A stretch of DNA of 64,000 bases from Drechslerella dactyloides (taxonomy: Eukaryota; Ascomycota; Orbiliomycetes; Orbiliales; Orbiliaceae), in the NCBI GenBank assembly GCA_020064725.1, contig JAGTWJ010000001.1:4588001-4652000 (forward strand), written 5' to 3'. The notes beneath the pieces are model-generated. The model saw only the letters and a list, made by a program, of their open reading frames with translations, searched no databases and was not told where the DNA came from. This document shows positions 1 to 11,922 of this stretch, one piece after another. The position numbers and the translations under genes are program-made. Numbering within the stretch: the stretch's first letter is position 1; each line of letters opens with the position of its first letter.

Positions 1-443
1 TCAAAGCGCTGCTTGATCATCATATGTTGATAATGGAGTTCATGATACTTCTAGAATGTCCTCTTTGATGTTAGGCAAACTTGCATGTGGTTAGCAATAG
101 GGGACAATGCAATGCTGCTTGCCGTTGGTAGCGAGCGGAGCGGAACTAGCTTGCATTTTATGCGCGGACCCTTTGGAGATCTAGAGCTTGAGGCGCACCA
201 GCACCCCTTATACATGCGTGACGGACAGAACCAAAGAGCAAACGGCATACTTTTAGCATGAAGAATGAATGAGAGAAAGAAACAACAGAGCCATCACTAT
301 TATAGAGAATATGTCAACCAAAAAACCCGAATCTCCAAAACGTGAGAATAAGCATCAAAATCCCAGCCGTCAGGAACGCCAAAATGATCCCCAAAAAGTA
401 AGATATGAAATACGAATTACATGTTGAAATCGAGACTCTCCAA
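1..443. other. 3' flank of gene A, nothing recognised
   Basis: Left edge of the window, downstream of the minus-strand gene that ends at 444. Only short unsupported open frames are present. Another member of the Myb/SANT-like cluster could lie further left, but nothing here shows it. Confidence 0.4.
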
Positions 444-1102
444 CTATTCCTTATACTCGTCCTCATCGTCGTCATCATCCCCGCCCTTCGGCACGAAGTC
501 GCCGTCGTCGGAATAGTCTAAATCAATGGCATCGGAAGCCTCTGACTCTGCGAAGTGCTCAACCTTGACCGCAACTGCCCGCTTCTTGCGAGGGGACGGA
601 CACGGCGTGGCGGCGGTATCCTGACTGGTGAACGACTTGCCGATTGCTTCCTCATCGTCGCGCTCGACGGATGTCTTGCGTGGTCGCCCACGTTGCTTGC
701 CAGGCGTCTTCTTTTGCGGTGACACTTCCTTTTTCACACCGTTGTTAACGTGGGAGGCGGGTGATTTCGAGGGGCTAGCTGTGAGACTGCGAATTTTCAC
801 GATACGTTCGCGAATGGCGCGAGCGGTGGGCTGCTCGCCAGCGCTTTGAGCTAGATATGTTTAAAAGAAGTCAGTCAGTAAGACAATCTAGTGATTTCAT
901 GCAGATTAGAATAAGCGCAACAGCAAAGATAACTTACGCCATGCGGATCGGATCTTCTCGCCGTCGACTTTGATGTTGTGGGTCTCCAACAAAGTCAACA
1001 AGAGCTGTCGTCATTATATCATAATCAGCTATTGGTTTTGCACTTCGACTTTTAGGGGGTACACACGAGATGATCGTTTTCGGCAGTCCACTTGACAGGC
1101 AT
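444..1102 (-). CDS. Myb/SANT-like small nuclear protein with AT-hook (cluster member A)
   Basis: Three exons on the minus strand: 1102-1067, 1004-938 and 850-444, giving 169 aa. The start MPVKWTAENDHL follows an A-rich Kozak context. Residues 1-56 form one Myb/SANT-like repeat: a WTAEND opening, a Leu-rich first helix, a Trp near residue 34 and a recognition-type helix with AIRERIVKIR. The tail is disordered and holds an AT-hook core RGRPRK (about 88-93), two psi-K-x-E motifs (VKKE, VKVE), a CPSPRKKR basic patch and a final Asp/Glu run ending DEYKE. A DNA- or chromatin-binding role is inferred from the fold and AT-hook. It may belong to the fungal Myb_DNA-bind_8-like group; I could not test this. 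Gene B is divergent from it. The joins use GTAAGT and GTGTGT donors and keep the frame. Confidence 0.8.
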
Positions 1103-3366
1103 TTTCTTTGTAATTAAGAAGTATGATAGGTAAACTTGAAATAGTCTGCTGTAGTGTTCAACAGTATGTGAGAGAGAGTGCGGTGTGTGGTATCTTCAGG
1201 GGCAAGTGCGTTGGCCTTCGAAGCGTTTACTGGGCAAGTTTGGCGGGAGCACAAGACAGCAGTGCGGTACAAGGGATGCGACTTGCTTTATACTGAGCTC
1301 TCTGGCACAGCGCGAGGTAGATGGTCTCCAGAGCCAAGGAATACAAAATCAGGCACTCTTCGTTGCCCGCTATGTCATTTATAAATTTGTCTATTGTTCC
1401 AACCATCCCGGCCGTTCTCCTGTGTTCTGGAGGCACTCGGGCGGCGGGCGATTCTGCCAGAGCGGCGCATACGATTTTGGTGTGGGCGTTGGGTTGGCTG
1501 GCCCTCCGCCCCGGGCCTGTTCCAGCAACCTCGACCGACCGCATTGGAATTCACACCACACCCTGCGATCCCCTAGGCTGTCCGACGCCCTGACCTGGAC
1601 CCACGTCAATTCAACGACATCAGCCATCTTGCTGAATTTGAGGCGATGGCTTAGGCAATAGAATGCTCCGCCGACGTAGCTGAAACTCGAAAGCCGGGCT
1701 GGCCAGATCGTCCTGCTGGCCACGCCGCCCTCGCCCGCCGGACAGTCTCGTTGATGTTAACATGGCTCTCTCCGCGATTTTTCCTCACAGCTGCCCGCCA
1801 ACGTCGGTGGCAAGGACTGTCTGAGTGCAGAGGCCCTGGCCCGCAATCTCGTCCCTGGAGACAACCCGCAATCCGCCAGCCGAGGAACCTGCAGCGGACG
1901 ATTCCTATCTGGGCGTGGACGGGGATGCCGGATGCGGGTGGTGTGGGAGAAACGTAGGTGGGGCCTTTTACAGGCGGCATCGATCACCGATGTCGACACG
2001 GCCTGCTCTCTTGCATGCTCTCTTGCATGCTCTCCGCCTGTCGTCCCCTTGCTGGGAATTAACGGTCAGCAGGCTGGCACTCCACCGTGAGTCATTCCAC
2101 TGGGAACGAGGTTGGGAGGAAGGGACATTTACATTTCGAACGCGTCTGAATCTGCGCCAGGGAAAATCCGCGACGCGAGTTCAATTTCTCGTCTTCATGG
2201 GGCCTAGATCTCACAGCCGGGTTTTTTCTCGCTCGCGTCAAGCAGGCTATCGTCCCAAACCCCGGCCGCATGCACGCGGCGGCCGGGGTGCATCCCAATT
2301 AATTCTCCCGATCGGGAAATGTGATGGGGCTGCAGGCCACAGACGAGCGCGGTCCATACGTCAACCAGACTACGAAAAATCGAAAGAAAGGGGCGAGAGA
2401 ATCGGCAAAAAAGGAGATGGCTGGGCAGGATTCGATTCATACTCGACAGTCGGCAGCACTTCTCGCGTTCGACTCATAGCTTACGGCCGACGCTCGTGTC
2501 GACGCTGCGGTGCGATGCAAAGCGGGATGCTGCCGTATACGTACCTACCCAGACGGCGATAATGTAATTGCGTGTATCACGAGAGTTCGCGAGAACGCAG
2601 AAGCCAAATGCAGGCACCCTGCTTCTGAAACGACGCGCAACCTGAAAAGAAAAGAAAAGAAGGGTCGTGAATGCTGAGCGAATCCACTCCTGCGACAGCG
2701 AGGGCAGGGGAAGCGGATCTCTCCCTTAGCTCGAAGGGACCATCAGGATATTCCGCGGGCCAATCATTTCCAGCACAGCCAGACGGGCTGATAACTGGTC
2801 CCAGTTTCTGTTGCCCAAGACCTTTCCGGAGGGGATTCCAGATGTCGTCTGTACAGCGGGTTTCTGGCGATTCTGCCCCAAGAATGCCAGCCCTCCGCCA
2901 TACTAATTGTATGTAAAAACGGGGTCCCGCGAGGGGAAATTTCTCCCTTCATCTTCCCTTCGTCTGTACAGCTTTGCATCCCGTCGCCTCGGTGCCGCTA
3001 TACAGATTTAAGTCACTTGTACCGACGCCAGCGAATGTATAAAAGGTACAGCGTCTGCAATACAATCGGTTCTGTCCCCAGCCCTCGCCATAGAACACTC
3101 TGGTGCCCGCCCTCCACTTTTTTCTTTCCAACGAGTGGGTGTGCATTTTTAGTGCACTAAAGACAGCCCGCTTCCGCTATTCGTTCGCCTCCTCACGTGA
3201 ATTTCTAGAATCTCTTGACGAAGTTTGACCCGTTTGCGACTCTCCACGTTCTGCAACATCTCGACCCTCGCGACCTGCGTTGACGCCGCTGCCTTCCATA
3301 CATATACGGGCCTCTACCCTCTTTACTCGAAACCGCCTTCGAAGCTTTCTCTGATAACTCGCCAAA
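1103..3366. other. Divergent intergenic region between A and B
   Basis: A 2.3 kb spacer holding both promoters. A 12-bp direct repeat (GCTCTCTTGCAT, about 2.5 copies) lies at 2005-2034. A TATA-like box lies at 3038. The longest open frame (1825-2562, plus) is Arg/Ser-rich with no domain, so I do not call it a gene. Confidence 0.45.
3038..3045 (+). promoter_or_regulatory. Candidate TATA box for gene B
   Basis: TATAAAAG lies about 320 bp upstream of the gene B start codon. If used, it implies a leader of roughly 290 nt. Position and motif only; no transcript evidence. Confidence 0.35.
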
Positions 3367-4141
3367 ATGCGCTGGGACGGTACCGCTGATGCCAAGGTGG
3401 GCTTATCACACGCCCACTATTGGCTGACTACCTACTTACATTTCTATTCTGTCGGTCTAGCTCTTCATGGCCGTGCTTAAAGTGCACAGCTTGAAGCTCA
3501 ACTACGACGCTATTGCAAAGCTCATGGGCGAGGGTAAGGAAGCTTCAACATGTTCAACATGTTCAACATGCACGCATATGTGTGAAGTCGTCTATGCATC
3601 CTAGCTAACATGCGTCACCTTGGTTACAGACTGCACTGCCAAAGCCATCAGCCACCGAATCGCAAAGCTGAAGACCCTCAGCGGTGAAGCCAGCGGGGCC
3701 TCTGCATCGAACTCCACGCCGAATACCCCCACCAAGACCCCAAAGCGCAAGCGCAACGATGCCGCCGACCTTATCGCAATCAAGAAAGAGTACGTCGAGC
3801 GCGGCATAGACTCTGATGCCAGCAGCGCCAGCGATATCTATATCGACGCTGTCGCAGCCGGCTCACCCAAAAAGAAGGTCAAACGACTGCCGAAGGCAAA
3901 GGCACCAGCTATCGTCCCCGCCAGTACTGCGGCCTCCGTTTCTTCCGCCGCGACGACACCCGCCACCATTTATGCACCCGATATGTCATTCGCGTCGACA
4001 CACGAGGATCCCGACGGCAATTCCCCGCAGGCGGGGAGTTTGTTCTCGGGGAGCGAGACGGCGTCGACGCTAGAGGAGTTTTTCCACTCGTTCCAGCCGA
4101 TGGATAATTTGGCGGCCATGTCGTTTGATCTGTTGTCGTAA
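3367..4141 (+). CDS. Myb/SANT-like small nuclear protein (cluster member B)
   Basis: Exons 3367-3396, 3461-3533 and 3630-4141 give 204 aa. The N-terminus MRWDGTADAK is followed by a Leu/Val-rich helix, then NYDAIAKLMGE, then the conserved AKAISHRIAKLK helix, so the repeat covers about residues 2-50. Both introns sit at the same positions and phases (0, then 1) as in genes A and H, which supports common descent. The tail is Ser/Thr/Ala/Pro-rich. It has a PKRKR basic patch, a second Lys-rich stretch (SPKKKVKRLPK), one psi-K-x-E motif (IKKE) and a hydrophobic acidic C-terminus (EEFFHSF...FDLL) that could act as an activation region. There is no AT-hook. A nuclear DNA- or chromatin-binding role is inferred. 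Confidence 0.8.
3544..3570. repeat. 9-bp tandem repeat, 3 copies, in intron 2 of B
   Basis: TTCAACATG repeated three times without mismatch, inside the second intron of gene B (3534-3629). Probably a simple minisatellite expansion. Confidence 0.9.
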
Positions 4142-4886
4142 GCAGCGATGCTGGTGTTGCTGCGCGTGCGTGTATTGGTGCGATGGTCATATTCATCGTT
4201 CTTTGTCTTCTGCAGTCCTGGCGTTCCGGATAATCAAAGGGCTTACTCATGTAATGACTCTCTCCATCTGCATGTAAGGGTTTAATTTTGCTGTTTGGCT
4301 ACAGATTGGTCACTGGCGGGTTTCATACAGTTTGTAGTTTCTTATCTTTCGAGCGACATGGCGAGGCTCTTATTGCAAGTTCATCATCTTTTTTTTTTTT
4401 TTTTTTTTTTTTTTCCAATTCTAGCTGTTTGATTTCCCAGTTTCAGACTCGAGTTTAAGATCATTGAGCTTTTGAATGACTTTGCTCTATCTTAATTACT
4501 CTCAGTTACTACGGAGTGCTGTTTTCGATAAACCAGATCGAAGAAATGATATAATAAAAGTTTTCTCTGAGCTTTGACCGGACCAAAGAAATAGAAGTAA
4601 TTACATTCGAAAAGAAATGAAAAGATCTTAGGAAATGAAATGCAATAAGATCCGGAAATTATCAAATGCGGTTAAGCCTCTAAGAAAGATTTTTAGTATA
4701 TTCCAAATGCAACTAATTAATCGCTACCAGAAGACCAACATAGACCAAACGAAGTAGATATTTCGCCATAGATTCAATCAACGGAAACATCAAGTCTAAA
4801 CTAACGACCGAAGCGCTACTCCCCGCCGTAGAGACTATATCACTATCAGTATAATGAAGCGATGGATACATACTAGTGTGTTCAGC
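4142..4886. other. Convergent intergenic region between B and C
   Basis: Shared 3' flank of two genes that end toward each other. It is AT-rich, with the long T run at 4389. No gene seen. Confidence 0.5.
4389..4414. repeat. Poly-T homopolymer (26 T)
   Basis: An unbroken run of 26 T downstream of gene B. It is either a simple homopolymer or the reverse-strand poly-A tail of an old retro-insertion; no insertion body or target duplication was identified. Confidence 0.9.
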
Positions 4887-5506
4887 CTACCTTTCTTCGT
4901 CATCGTCGATATGAATAACGCCATTAGCATCCATTCTATCCGACTTGACTGTGGTATATTAGCTCATATGATACAACAAGAGTGACCTTTTTGTAATGAA
5001 TACTTACAAATATGCGCGGTCTGCCTCGACGAGGAGCCTTCGGTTTTGATCTCTCTCTTGGGCGTCTTTAGTGTGAGAAATGGATTTTTCTCATCGACAC
5101 CGCCGGTCGCCTTCTTCTTTGACGGCGTGATAATCATCTCTTCATCATCCATTGCCTCATCGCGGGACATGCTTCCCAGTTTGCGCTTTGAAGGGGTTGA
5201 CTTTGAGATGCCATTGCCACCCTTCCTAGGAGTGGCCGGGGTCTTACACTTCCTTATTTTCTGAAAGTGCTGTCTGTGGATATGGTACTAGAGTGTTGGT
5301 ATCAAAATTCACAATTCATGCAGAGGGTATGAACAAAGGTTGCAATCAGAGGTTGGTACGCACCGACATCCCTCTGCTGTGAACTCCAGGCCCAGGCTGT
5401 GCATTTCCCTTGAGACCTCTTCCCATTTCGGTAGCTGGCTAATATTCAGCAACTTGATTATGGTCAGGAGCAACTTGTGCTCGTTCTCGATACTCCAAGA
5501 CGGCAT
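4887..5506 (-). CDS. Myb/SANT-like small nuclear protein (cluster member C)
   Basis: Minus-strand exons 5506-5364, 5273-5008 and 4948-4887 give 156 aa. It starts MPSWSIENEHK and continues into a Leu-rich first helix, a central WEEV helix and a third helix with CRQHFQKIRK that spans the first intron (phase 2). It lacks the early intron of A, B and H, and its repeat is a little longer, so it is a more distant relative. The tail has TPRKGG and PSKRK basic patches, a run of acidic residues after SMSRDEAM, TPSKKK and TPKRE patches, and one psi-K-x-E motif (IKTE). The C-terminus is DDDEER. If a further intron is removed (donor next to the stop at 4887), the end would instead be a short SLYGGE tail ending near 4824. 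DNA binding is inferred only. Confidence 0.72.
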
Positions 5507-6889
5507 GCTTGAATTTCAAAGGGTGGATGCAACGTTGGGCTGCGCAGAGCTTTGCAAAGTAAAAACAGGGTGGGAAAAGAATGTGTCGAGACGTCGACTG
5601 TCTGAGTGTCCGAGCGTAATTCGCAGTCGAGTCTGCAGAGATGACGATGGTCGTTATAGGTTTTGTTTTATAACCTGCGGGGTGTACTATAGATAACTGT
5701 GGATGGCCGCGGAGGTTGTCAATTGAAGACCTTCTCGAATATATGGCGGCGCGTGTTGGGTAGATGTTGGAGGCTGCCAGCAAATTCGATCGAGATCGCG
5801 ATCTCTCGAACCAACTCCGAGCTCCTTTAATTAAGAACAGGTGTGCTAACAAAGAATCGTATCAGACAGCGCAACCTCGTCTCGTCACGAATGTCTTCGA
5901 TTCCTGTCGAACTGGACTCGGCCGGTGGAGGTGGACTGGGATCGGACACCGTCCGAATGCGAACAGCAGCCCCGTTCCTATTTGTGAACGTCGTCACAAC
6001 CGTGCACCTCGACCGCCTGGACCTCATTACAGTTCCTATCTTGGAAAGGATGGCATCCCCATCCTCAGCATATCATATCATCCCCTCGTCATTGTTTCCG
6101 TGGCCATACCCATACGATCGACCTTTGGAAAAATCAAGAGTGGAGCCGGTGCATTCTTGTGAGCTCGCTGTTGCGCCCTGAACAGGGTCGCGGACAGGGA
6201 TCGCGATCCCACACAATGCGGTCCTCGCAGCCAACAGACAGGGCGAAAACTCCCCAAGCGAACGGCGCAGAAGACACGGGAACGATGGGCCAACGGGCCC
6301 TTCTCCTGGGATCCGATTGTTCCCCGACGAGTGGGAGACGAACGAGACTCCGCCTGAACCCCTGCCCATGTGAAACCAGCGCTGAATGAATACCGTTAGC
6401 GGCGCGATGGTGGGCAATAGCCCACCCAGGACAACGGGGAGCGGGGAGCGACCCGTGCCCCCGAAGTTGTATGGGAAACAGGGCAAAACGAAGGGGCAAA
6501 TTCACCCTTCGACTACAGCTTTTCCCCAACGTGCGGGAAAGTGCCATTCACACCGCCACGGATTGCGAGGAATGGTGGTGAGCCCGCGATGGCTAGCCGA
6601 TCGTGAAAATAGGAGAGGCTGGCGGACGAAGCGGTCAGCGGCGAGGAAGGGCAGCTGGTCAGAGTATTTGAAGAGTGCCGTGGACGGTACTTGTTGACTG
6701 GATGTTGGTTTCCAGACAGCAGAAGCGCCAGCAGAATCACAAGTTGACCACCCGCCGCGAACGATTTATATTCTCCATCCTCTGTCCTTCTCGTTTGCCT
6801 GCGTGCATTCTCAGTTGTACATTTCAAAACCTCGTCTTAGATATACTCTTTACACATTCTTCTCGAGTTTTTTTCTGTCCGTCGTCAAT
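5507..6889. other. Divergent intergenic region between C and D
   Basis: A 1.4 kb spacer carrying both promoters. Several overlapping open frames near 6070-6700 lie on both strands and have no recognisable domain. A pyrimidine-rich leader (TTCTCGAG, TTTTTTTC) precedes gene D. No TATA box stands out. Confidence 0.45.
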
Positions 6890-7490
6890 ATGCCGGCTAA
6901 GCTTACGCACACCCAAGAAGCTTCCTTCCTCCTCGACATTATCAAGCACTCAGACCTCAAATCGGTAAGTTGCGCCAGCGCACGCACGACACCCACGCTA
7001 TGCATTCGCAACCAGTCGCTAACATAATAATGACATTCAGATAAACTGGCAAGCCATCGCCGACAAGAAACAGATCAAAAAGGGCGCCGCACAAATGCGC
7101 TACCAGCGCCTAAAACAAGCCATCGAAAAGGCCGAAGCCCAGGAAGCCGGCATCACCCTCCCCGACGCCGCCAGAAGTGACGGCGAGGGACCCTCCCCGT
7201 CCGCTGTCGCGAGCGCTCCGGTCACACCTAAGAAGCCGCGCGCAAACAAAGTCGAGAAGACAAAGACGCCATCCTCTGGAAGGAAAAGGAAGACTGCCAT
7301 CGATACAAGCATGATCACGCCGACTTCCAGCATGACGTCGTCAATGTCTGCGGTGTCTGTGTCTATGCAGAGTGTTTCGCCGTCGCCGGTTCCTGTTGCC
7401 GTCAAGATGGAACCGCGAGACTATGCACCTATTCATCCTGCTCAGCCTGTGTCCTATGTTTCAGCGCATATGACGGGTATGCCATATTAG
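6890..7490 (+). CDS. Myb/SANT-like small nuclear protein (cluster member D)
   Basis: Two exons, 6890-6964 and 7041-7490, give 174 aa. The first helix (FLLDIIKHSDLKS) ends at a phase-0 intron, followed by INWQAIADKK and a third helix with AQMRYQRLKQAI. This is the clearest example of the second subgroup, shared with E and G. The repeat covers about residues 8-58. The tail contains two VTPKKPR/SGRKRK-type basic patches, a long Ser/Thr/Met/Val-rich low-complexity stretch and one psi-K-x-E motif (VKME) near the C-terminus. No acidic tail and no full AT-hook. The likely role is a small nuclear DNA- or chromatin-binding protein, inferred from the fold. It lies tail-to-tail with E at a distance of 450 bp. 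Confidence 0.82.
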
Positions 7491-7940
7491 ACGTGCGGTT
7501 TTTGTGTCGGGGTTTTTAATCACTGTATTAGTACTATCATCTCCTTTACATTGTATGAATGGCGTAAGGGCGGTATATCTGGGTCATGTATTTTATCATA
7601 GCTGTTTTTTGGGGATACTGAAAGTCGAGCTTCTTGGGAATCCATAGCCTGTAACATGTATTTGTACTTACATATGTAACTTTGTCTACAGATTTGAATA
7701 GCAAATCTTTGCGATCATCAATTTACGATCCAATGGGTCTTTTGAGAATCATATGCATCACAATCTCCTTGCTAAACATGAATATTTCATCGATCATAAT
7801 CTCCCACACCATAGGTTCTTCGAAGACATGTACCCAAAAAATAGCCTGACAAAGTAAAACTGAATGGGCGATAGCTAACTAAAACCGACGACCTCATCGA
7901 CGCTTCCAACTTTATTGAAATATTGATATTCTCAACAACG
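7491..7940. other. Convergent intergenic region between D and E
   Basis: AT-rich 3' flanks of two converging genes. No gene or repeat seen. Confidence 0.5.
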
Positions 7941-8499
7941 CTACTCACGATAATCAGACTCATCATCGTCGTCGTCCGCGCTCCTCCCTTTCTTCACGCC
8001 AATCTCCCGCTTCACCACCTCTTTCTTCACTCTGATCCTTTTGGTAGGAGACTCCGGCTCCACCTGCTCGACTTTGACATCCCCATCGAAAGTCTTAACT
8101 TTAGCCTTGATCGTGCTCTCTTCGTCGTCTACTTCTTCCTCTTTGGCGTTCTGCGCCTTCGATGCGCTTCCTGGTGATGCGCGCTTCCGGCCACGCTTTG
8201 GCGTCACAGGCGCCGATTTGCTCTCTTCGCCGCGTTCGGCTTCGAGGTCGGCTTTGAGTTTGTTTCTGATGCTGTTGTAACGACAGTAGGCGCTGTGAGC
8301 GGTGATACCATGTTCTGCACCGACGGCGGCTTGGTCCCACTGCGGTGTATGGAAATTTTAACGTATTGGTTTTCGCATTCTAATAAAATTTGATCTTTTG
8401 CAGAGCAGGGTGCATGTGTGTCCGTACCACTTTGAGATCAGAGTGCTTGATCACGGAGAGTAGGAAGCTTTCGACGTTATAACCAGCGCCTTTCGCCAT
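7941..8499 (-). CDS. Myb/SANT-like small nuclear protein (cluster member E)
   Basis: Minus-strand exons 8499-8428 and 8339-7941 give 156 aa. The first helix (FLLSVIKHSDLKV) is almost identical to that of D and ends at the same phase-0 intron. It is followed by WDQAAVGAEHG and a third helix with AYCRYNSIRNKL. D and E are therefore the closest pair in the cluster and point toward each other. The tail has an AT-hook-like PKRGRKR, four SUMO-type or near motifs (VKVE, VKKE, VKRE and an acidic VEPES stretch) and a C-terminal Asp run ending ESDYRE, much like gene A's DEYKE. A nuclear DNA- or chromatin-binding role is inferred. Confidence 0.8.
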
Positions 8500-11400
8500 T
8501 TTGTAGATATCGCACTTTTGTAGAGGCTGTCTTCAAACTTGAAAGTTCACTAAAGTCTGTTTAAATCTGAGGTCGAGGTCCTATTATCAAGCAAATATTT
8601 TCGTGTCTAGTTGCAACGTTGGCGTCGAAATTCAAAATCTGAAAGTTGTGCATGCTTGAAACAAACTAGATATATATCCCACCGAATTGAGAGCTAACCA
8701 GAATCTTGGAGTTATTTCTATGGGCGACCAAGTATTTCGGGTTGTGCAGACTCTGAATTGGGGGCGATTCCCCTCTGCGTTTCCAGAACTCATGGTGAGG
8801 CAAAGCAACGGTGCACAGCCAGTAGTGATAGCACGTTCCCCACGTACGCTTGGGCCGTGGGACCGGCAGCCCACAGTGACAGGCGTAGATCATGACGGCA
8901 GAGCGTTGACATGCTCGATATGCATGGTTGTGCGGTCGGATTCCTCTGTGGCTCTCTGGGCTCGGGAAGATGCCGCCCCTGACTTCTGGGGATCTTGATC
9001 CGGATCGAAAATCTTTCGCGGGTCAGTCGTCCGCGTCCCCATGGTCCCAGACAGGGTCTCGCACAACAGACGGCACCCCATCGGACGCTTTTCCCCGAGA
9101 CTACGGACGCTCTTACCGATTAACTACCCAAAGCCAGGTTAGTGATTCGTCTGAATGCAGACCATGGGTATATTGTTCGACACGATTCGATTCGAATTCA
9201 AGATGAACTCCATGTCCCACATATATCAGCTCGCGCTCGCCTCGTCTCAACATGTAGGGAACAATGAATTGCATTCGCGTACTAGTTGGTACATACTCGT
9301 CTCGATCGACCGATTCGGATCGATTCATAGGGAGTGGCAATATTATTAACATCGACTTCAGGCATCAATTCGCAACATGTTGACATGCATCATGACTACC
9401 TGGCCATCTGACCTCATGCATATCTACATGCACACAGATTAAAAGCCGATGGTTCGCTAGCGTCGTGCCTCTTCTCTCCTGCTTCCCTCCCTTCCTCCCT
9501 TGTTCGCTAATGCATAACATTGAATCCCATGGCTAGAGCTTCCAGCCCTTTTTGTGCGACCTAGTCATAGAGCTTGAGGAGCACGGGGTAGGTGTGATTT
9601 TGAAGCCACCCGATATCGGCGTGTTGGTATCAACAGGCAGCTCAGCCGTTGCCAGGCTTTGCTAGTGTCGAGACTGAGCTACACGCATCAGTATCTCGTA
9701 TCAGAAAGTGCACAAATTTTCTTGATCAGAATGGGAATATCCAATTCCGGGTCGCTAGTACTTACTGAAGATATCTGCATATGCATGCCAGAGTGACAAT
9801 TACATGGTCTCGCGCCGTAGACTAAGCCCCCCTATTCCATTACATAAATCCGGTTGTATCCAAACGTCCCCCAATCGCCAAATAGCAGCCCTGGCTGGCT
9901 GACAAGACAAGATATCGACTGAATGAACTCATACACACCAGAGCATGCAGTCAGATACGAATTCAGCAATATCTCCGTGGGAATTCCAAGCTTTGTCTCG
10001 CGAACAAAATCGCGACAGCTCCAAGCTGACGTTCTAACAGGTCCAGGCGTACAATATCATATCCAACTTATTAAACAGTGAACAATTTATTATGCGAACA
10101 ACCAGATGGCCGAAAATCATGTTGGAGTAAATAACAATGGGCCATTCATAGTCTGATCCTTTCGTTAGATATTTCATAACCGAGATCTAACCCAATAAAT
10201 CATTACCCATATTTTCTGTTGTTTGGCATATTTGAAGTTGTTCAGAGAAGATGTCAAGTTGGATGCTGGAACTAACATCGGCACAGACCCATAATACCAC
10301 GCAATTAGGAAATATATCGACCCAACCGGATTATTAACCGACAAACCAACATGCATGCAATGTCGAAATTTTCATCGGCTTGCTAATTAAAACAGCTCAT
10401 GAGCGTCTACATCTACATATTTCCAACATGTTAAGGTTGTATGCATCTGGCATTTCGACTCGGTCGTTCCAACGGCAGGCTGCACCATGCAATGCAATGC
10501 AACTTAACTTAATAATCACCCTAGTCGACGAGCCGCGCTGAGTCACTTTCCATGCTCGATGGAAGCTAAAATCTTGTCCATGCAAGCAATTCGGCCGTCC
10601 TTGCAGCTAATTATCAGATCAATAGACTTTAGCGTCTCATGGCGCCATTGTAGCCAATAGCATTATGCATAATATTATAGTTACACCAACGCAGGTAAGT
10701 GGGGAGTTTGTGACTGCAAATGCAGACCAGGCGCTAGTTATGTCGAACCTGGCCGTTGCAGAGCCCGTTCCGCTGCATGAATAGGCACAGACACCGACTA
10801 CTTACTTACTCACATGCCGGCCTTTCATCCCGTCTTTTACATGCATATGCACATGCTGGTACCCCTCCTCCGCATTCGCATTCGCATACGCAGATGCGAG
10901 CTGAATCATCTCAATGTTATCATGATCGTCTTCCAGTTGTCAAGGGCACTCGAGCCTGGTCAAGTCCATTCATCCCACACGGATCGACTCGGCGCATCCC
11001 CTGCCATGACGTCCGCGTGATCAACTCGAGGCGAACACGATGCTCGAGCGCTCGGACGAGCCCTTTCCTCCGCTTTGCTTCGGATGAAGAGACCGACACA
11101 GAATCTGTGTCGGTGGGATGTAATGGTTCTTGGATGGCTGTGCCTGACGTATGTAGGTAAAGTGCGAATGGACAGGGAACTGCGCGGGTGGGGACGGCAG
11201 GACTAAATTCCGGCACTCTGTTCCACGGCTGCTGATCCGGGCGTGTTGAGTGGTCGAAAAACCAACAGGCCGGTTGAGTGCAGCGACCTGCATCTGGCGG
11301 CCAGGGTTTGTGCAACCGTGCGAGCAGCGGACCATGTGATGTGCGAAGGGGTGGGCAAAAGGGTCCCGTCTGCCCGTGGACTCTCCCCGGCGATGTTCGG

Positions 11401-11922
11401 GACGTCCTGGCCCGGGGTATTCCCGGCGGTCTTCCCAGTAGCCGTCCCGAGAATGCAACGTACCAACGCAGAAATACTTCTTTCAATCTACCATGGTCGT
11501 ATGCTCGAGACTTTCGTTGAGATGTCGAATTCATAGGAAATATGGCACGGATCTGGAGGAACGACGAGGAACTTAGGGGGCGAGGTTGGCTTGGACGCCG
11601 TCTACTTAAACCTCCCTTCTCCTCCTCCAGACTTCACTTCGATTCCTCCAGCTAGATCGACAGCTACGGCAGTTTCTATCGAGCTATCTGACTCCGCTTT
11701 CTATCGTTGTAAAAGTCATCTTCACAACTTCAGCTGCTTCTAGTCAACTTGCCTTCTACAAGTTAAGGTTCTTCAAAATACCAATCTCAACTGCTTTCCT
11801 CCAGACACACGCACGAAGTTCTAACTCGAGGTAGGGCCCATGAGCACCATTCGCCTGGAACAGCGTTGATCAAGTTAGACTCTAGCTAAAGAAGCATTTG
11901 CGATTAGCAGTTGACAGTAAAA
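8500..11922. other. Long divergent intergenic region between E and F
   Basis: A 3.4 kb gene-free stretch. It holds several CATGCATG-type palindromes, a pyrimidine-rich tract near 9470-9510, short GCATTC/GCATAC iterations near 10870 and a perfect 23-bp inverted repeat at 11092. The open frame at 10920-11534 (minus) has no domain and low-complexity Arg/Pro composition. No decayed cluster member was recognised by eye. Confidence 0.4.
11092..11114. repeat. Perfect 23-bp inverted repeat (11-bp arms, 1-nt centre)
   Basis: ACCGACACAGA, a single A, then the exact reverse complement. It lies about 0.8 kb upstream of gene F. It could be a binding site for a dimeric regulator or a chance palindrome. 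Confidence 0.85.

Noticed and set aside
1825..2562. 245-codon open frame on the plus strand in the A/B spacer
   Set aside because: Arg/Ser/Gly-rich, no domain, no introns or cluster-like repeat, overlapped by other open frames in a GC-rich stretch.
10920..11534. 204-codon minus-strand open frame upstream of gene F
   Set aside because: Low-complexity composition, covers the 23-bp palindrome, several competing frames on both strands, no family signature.
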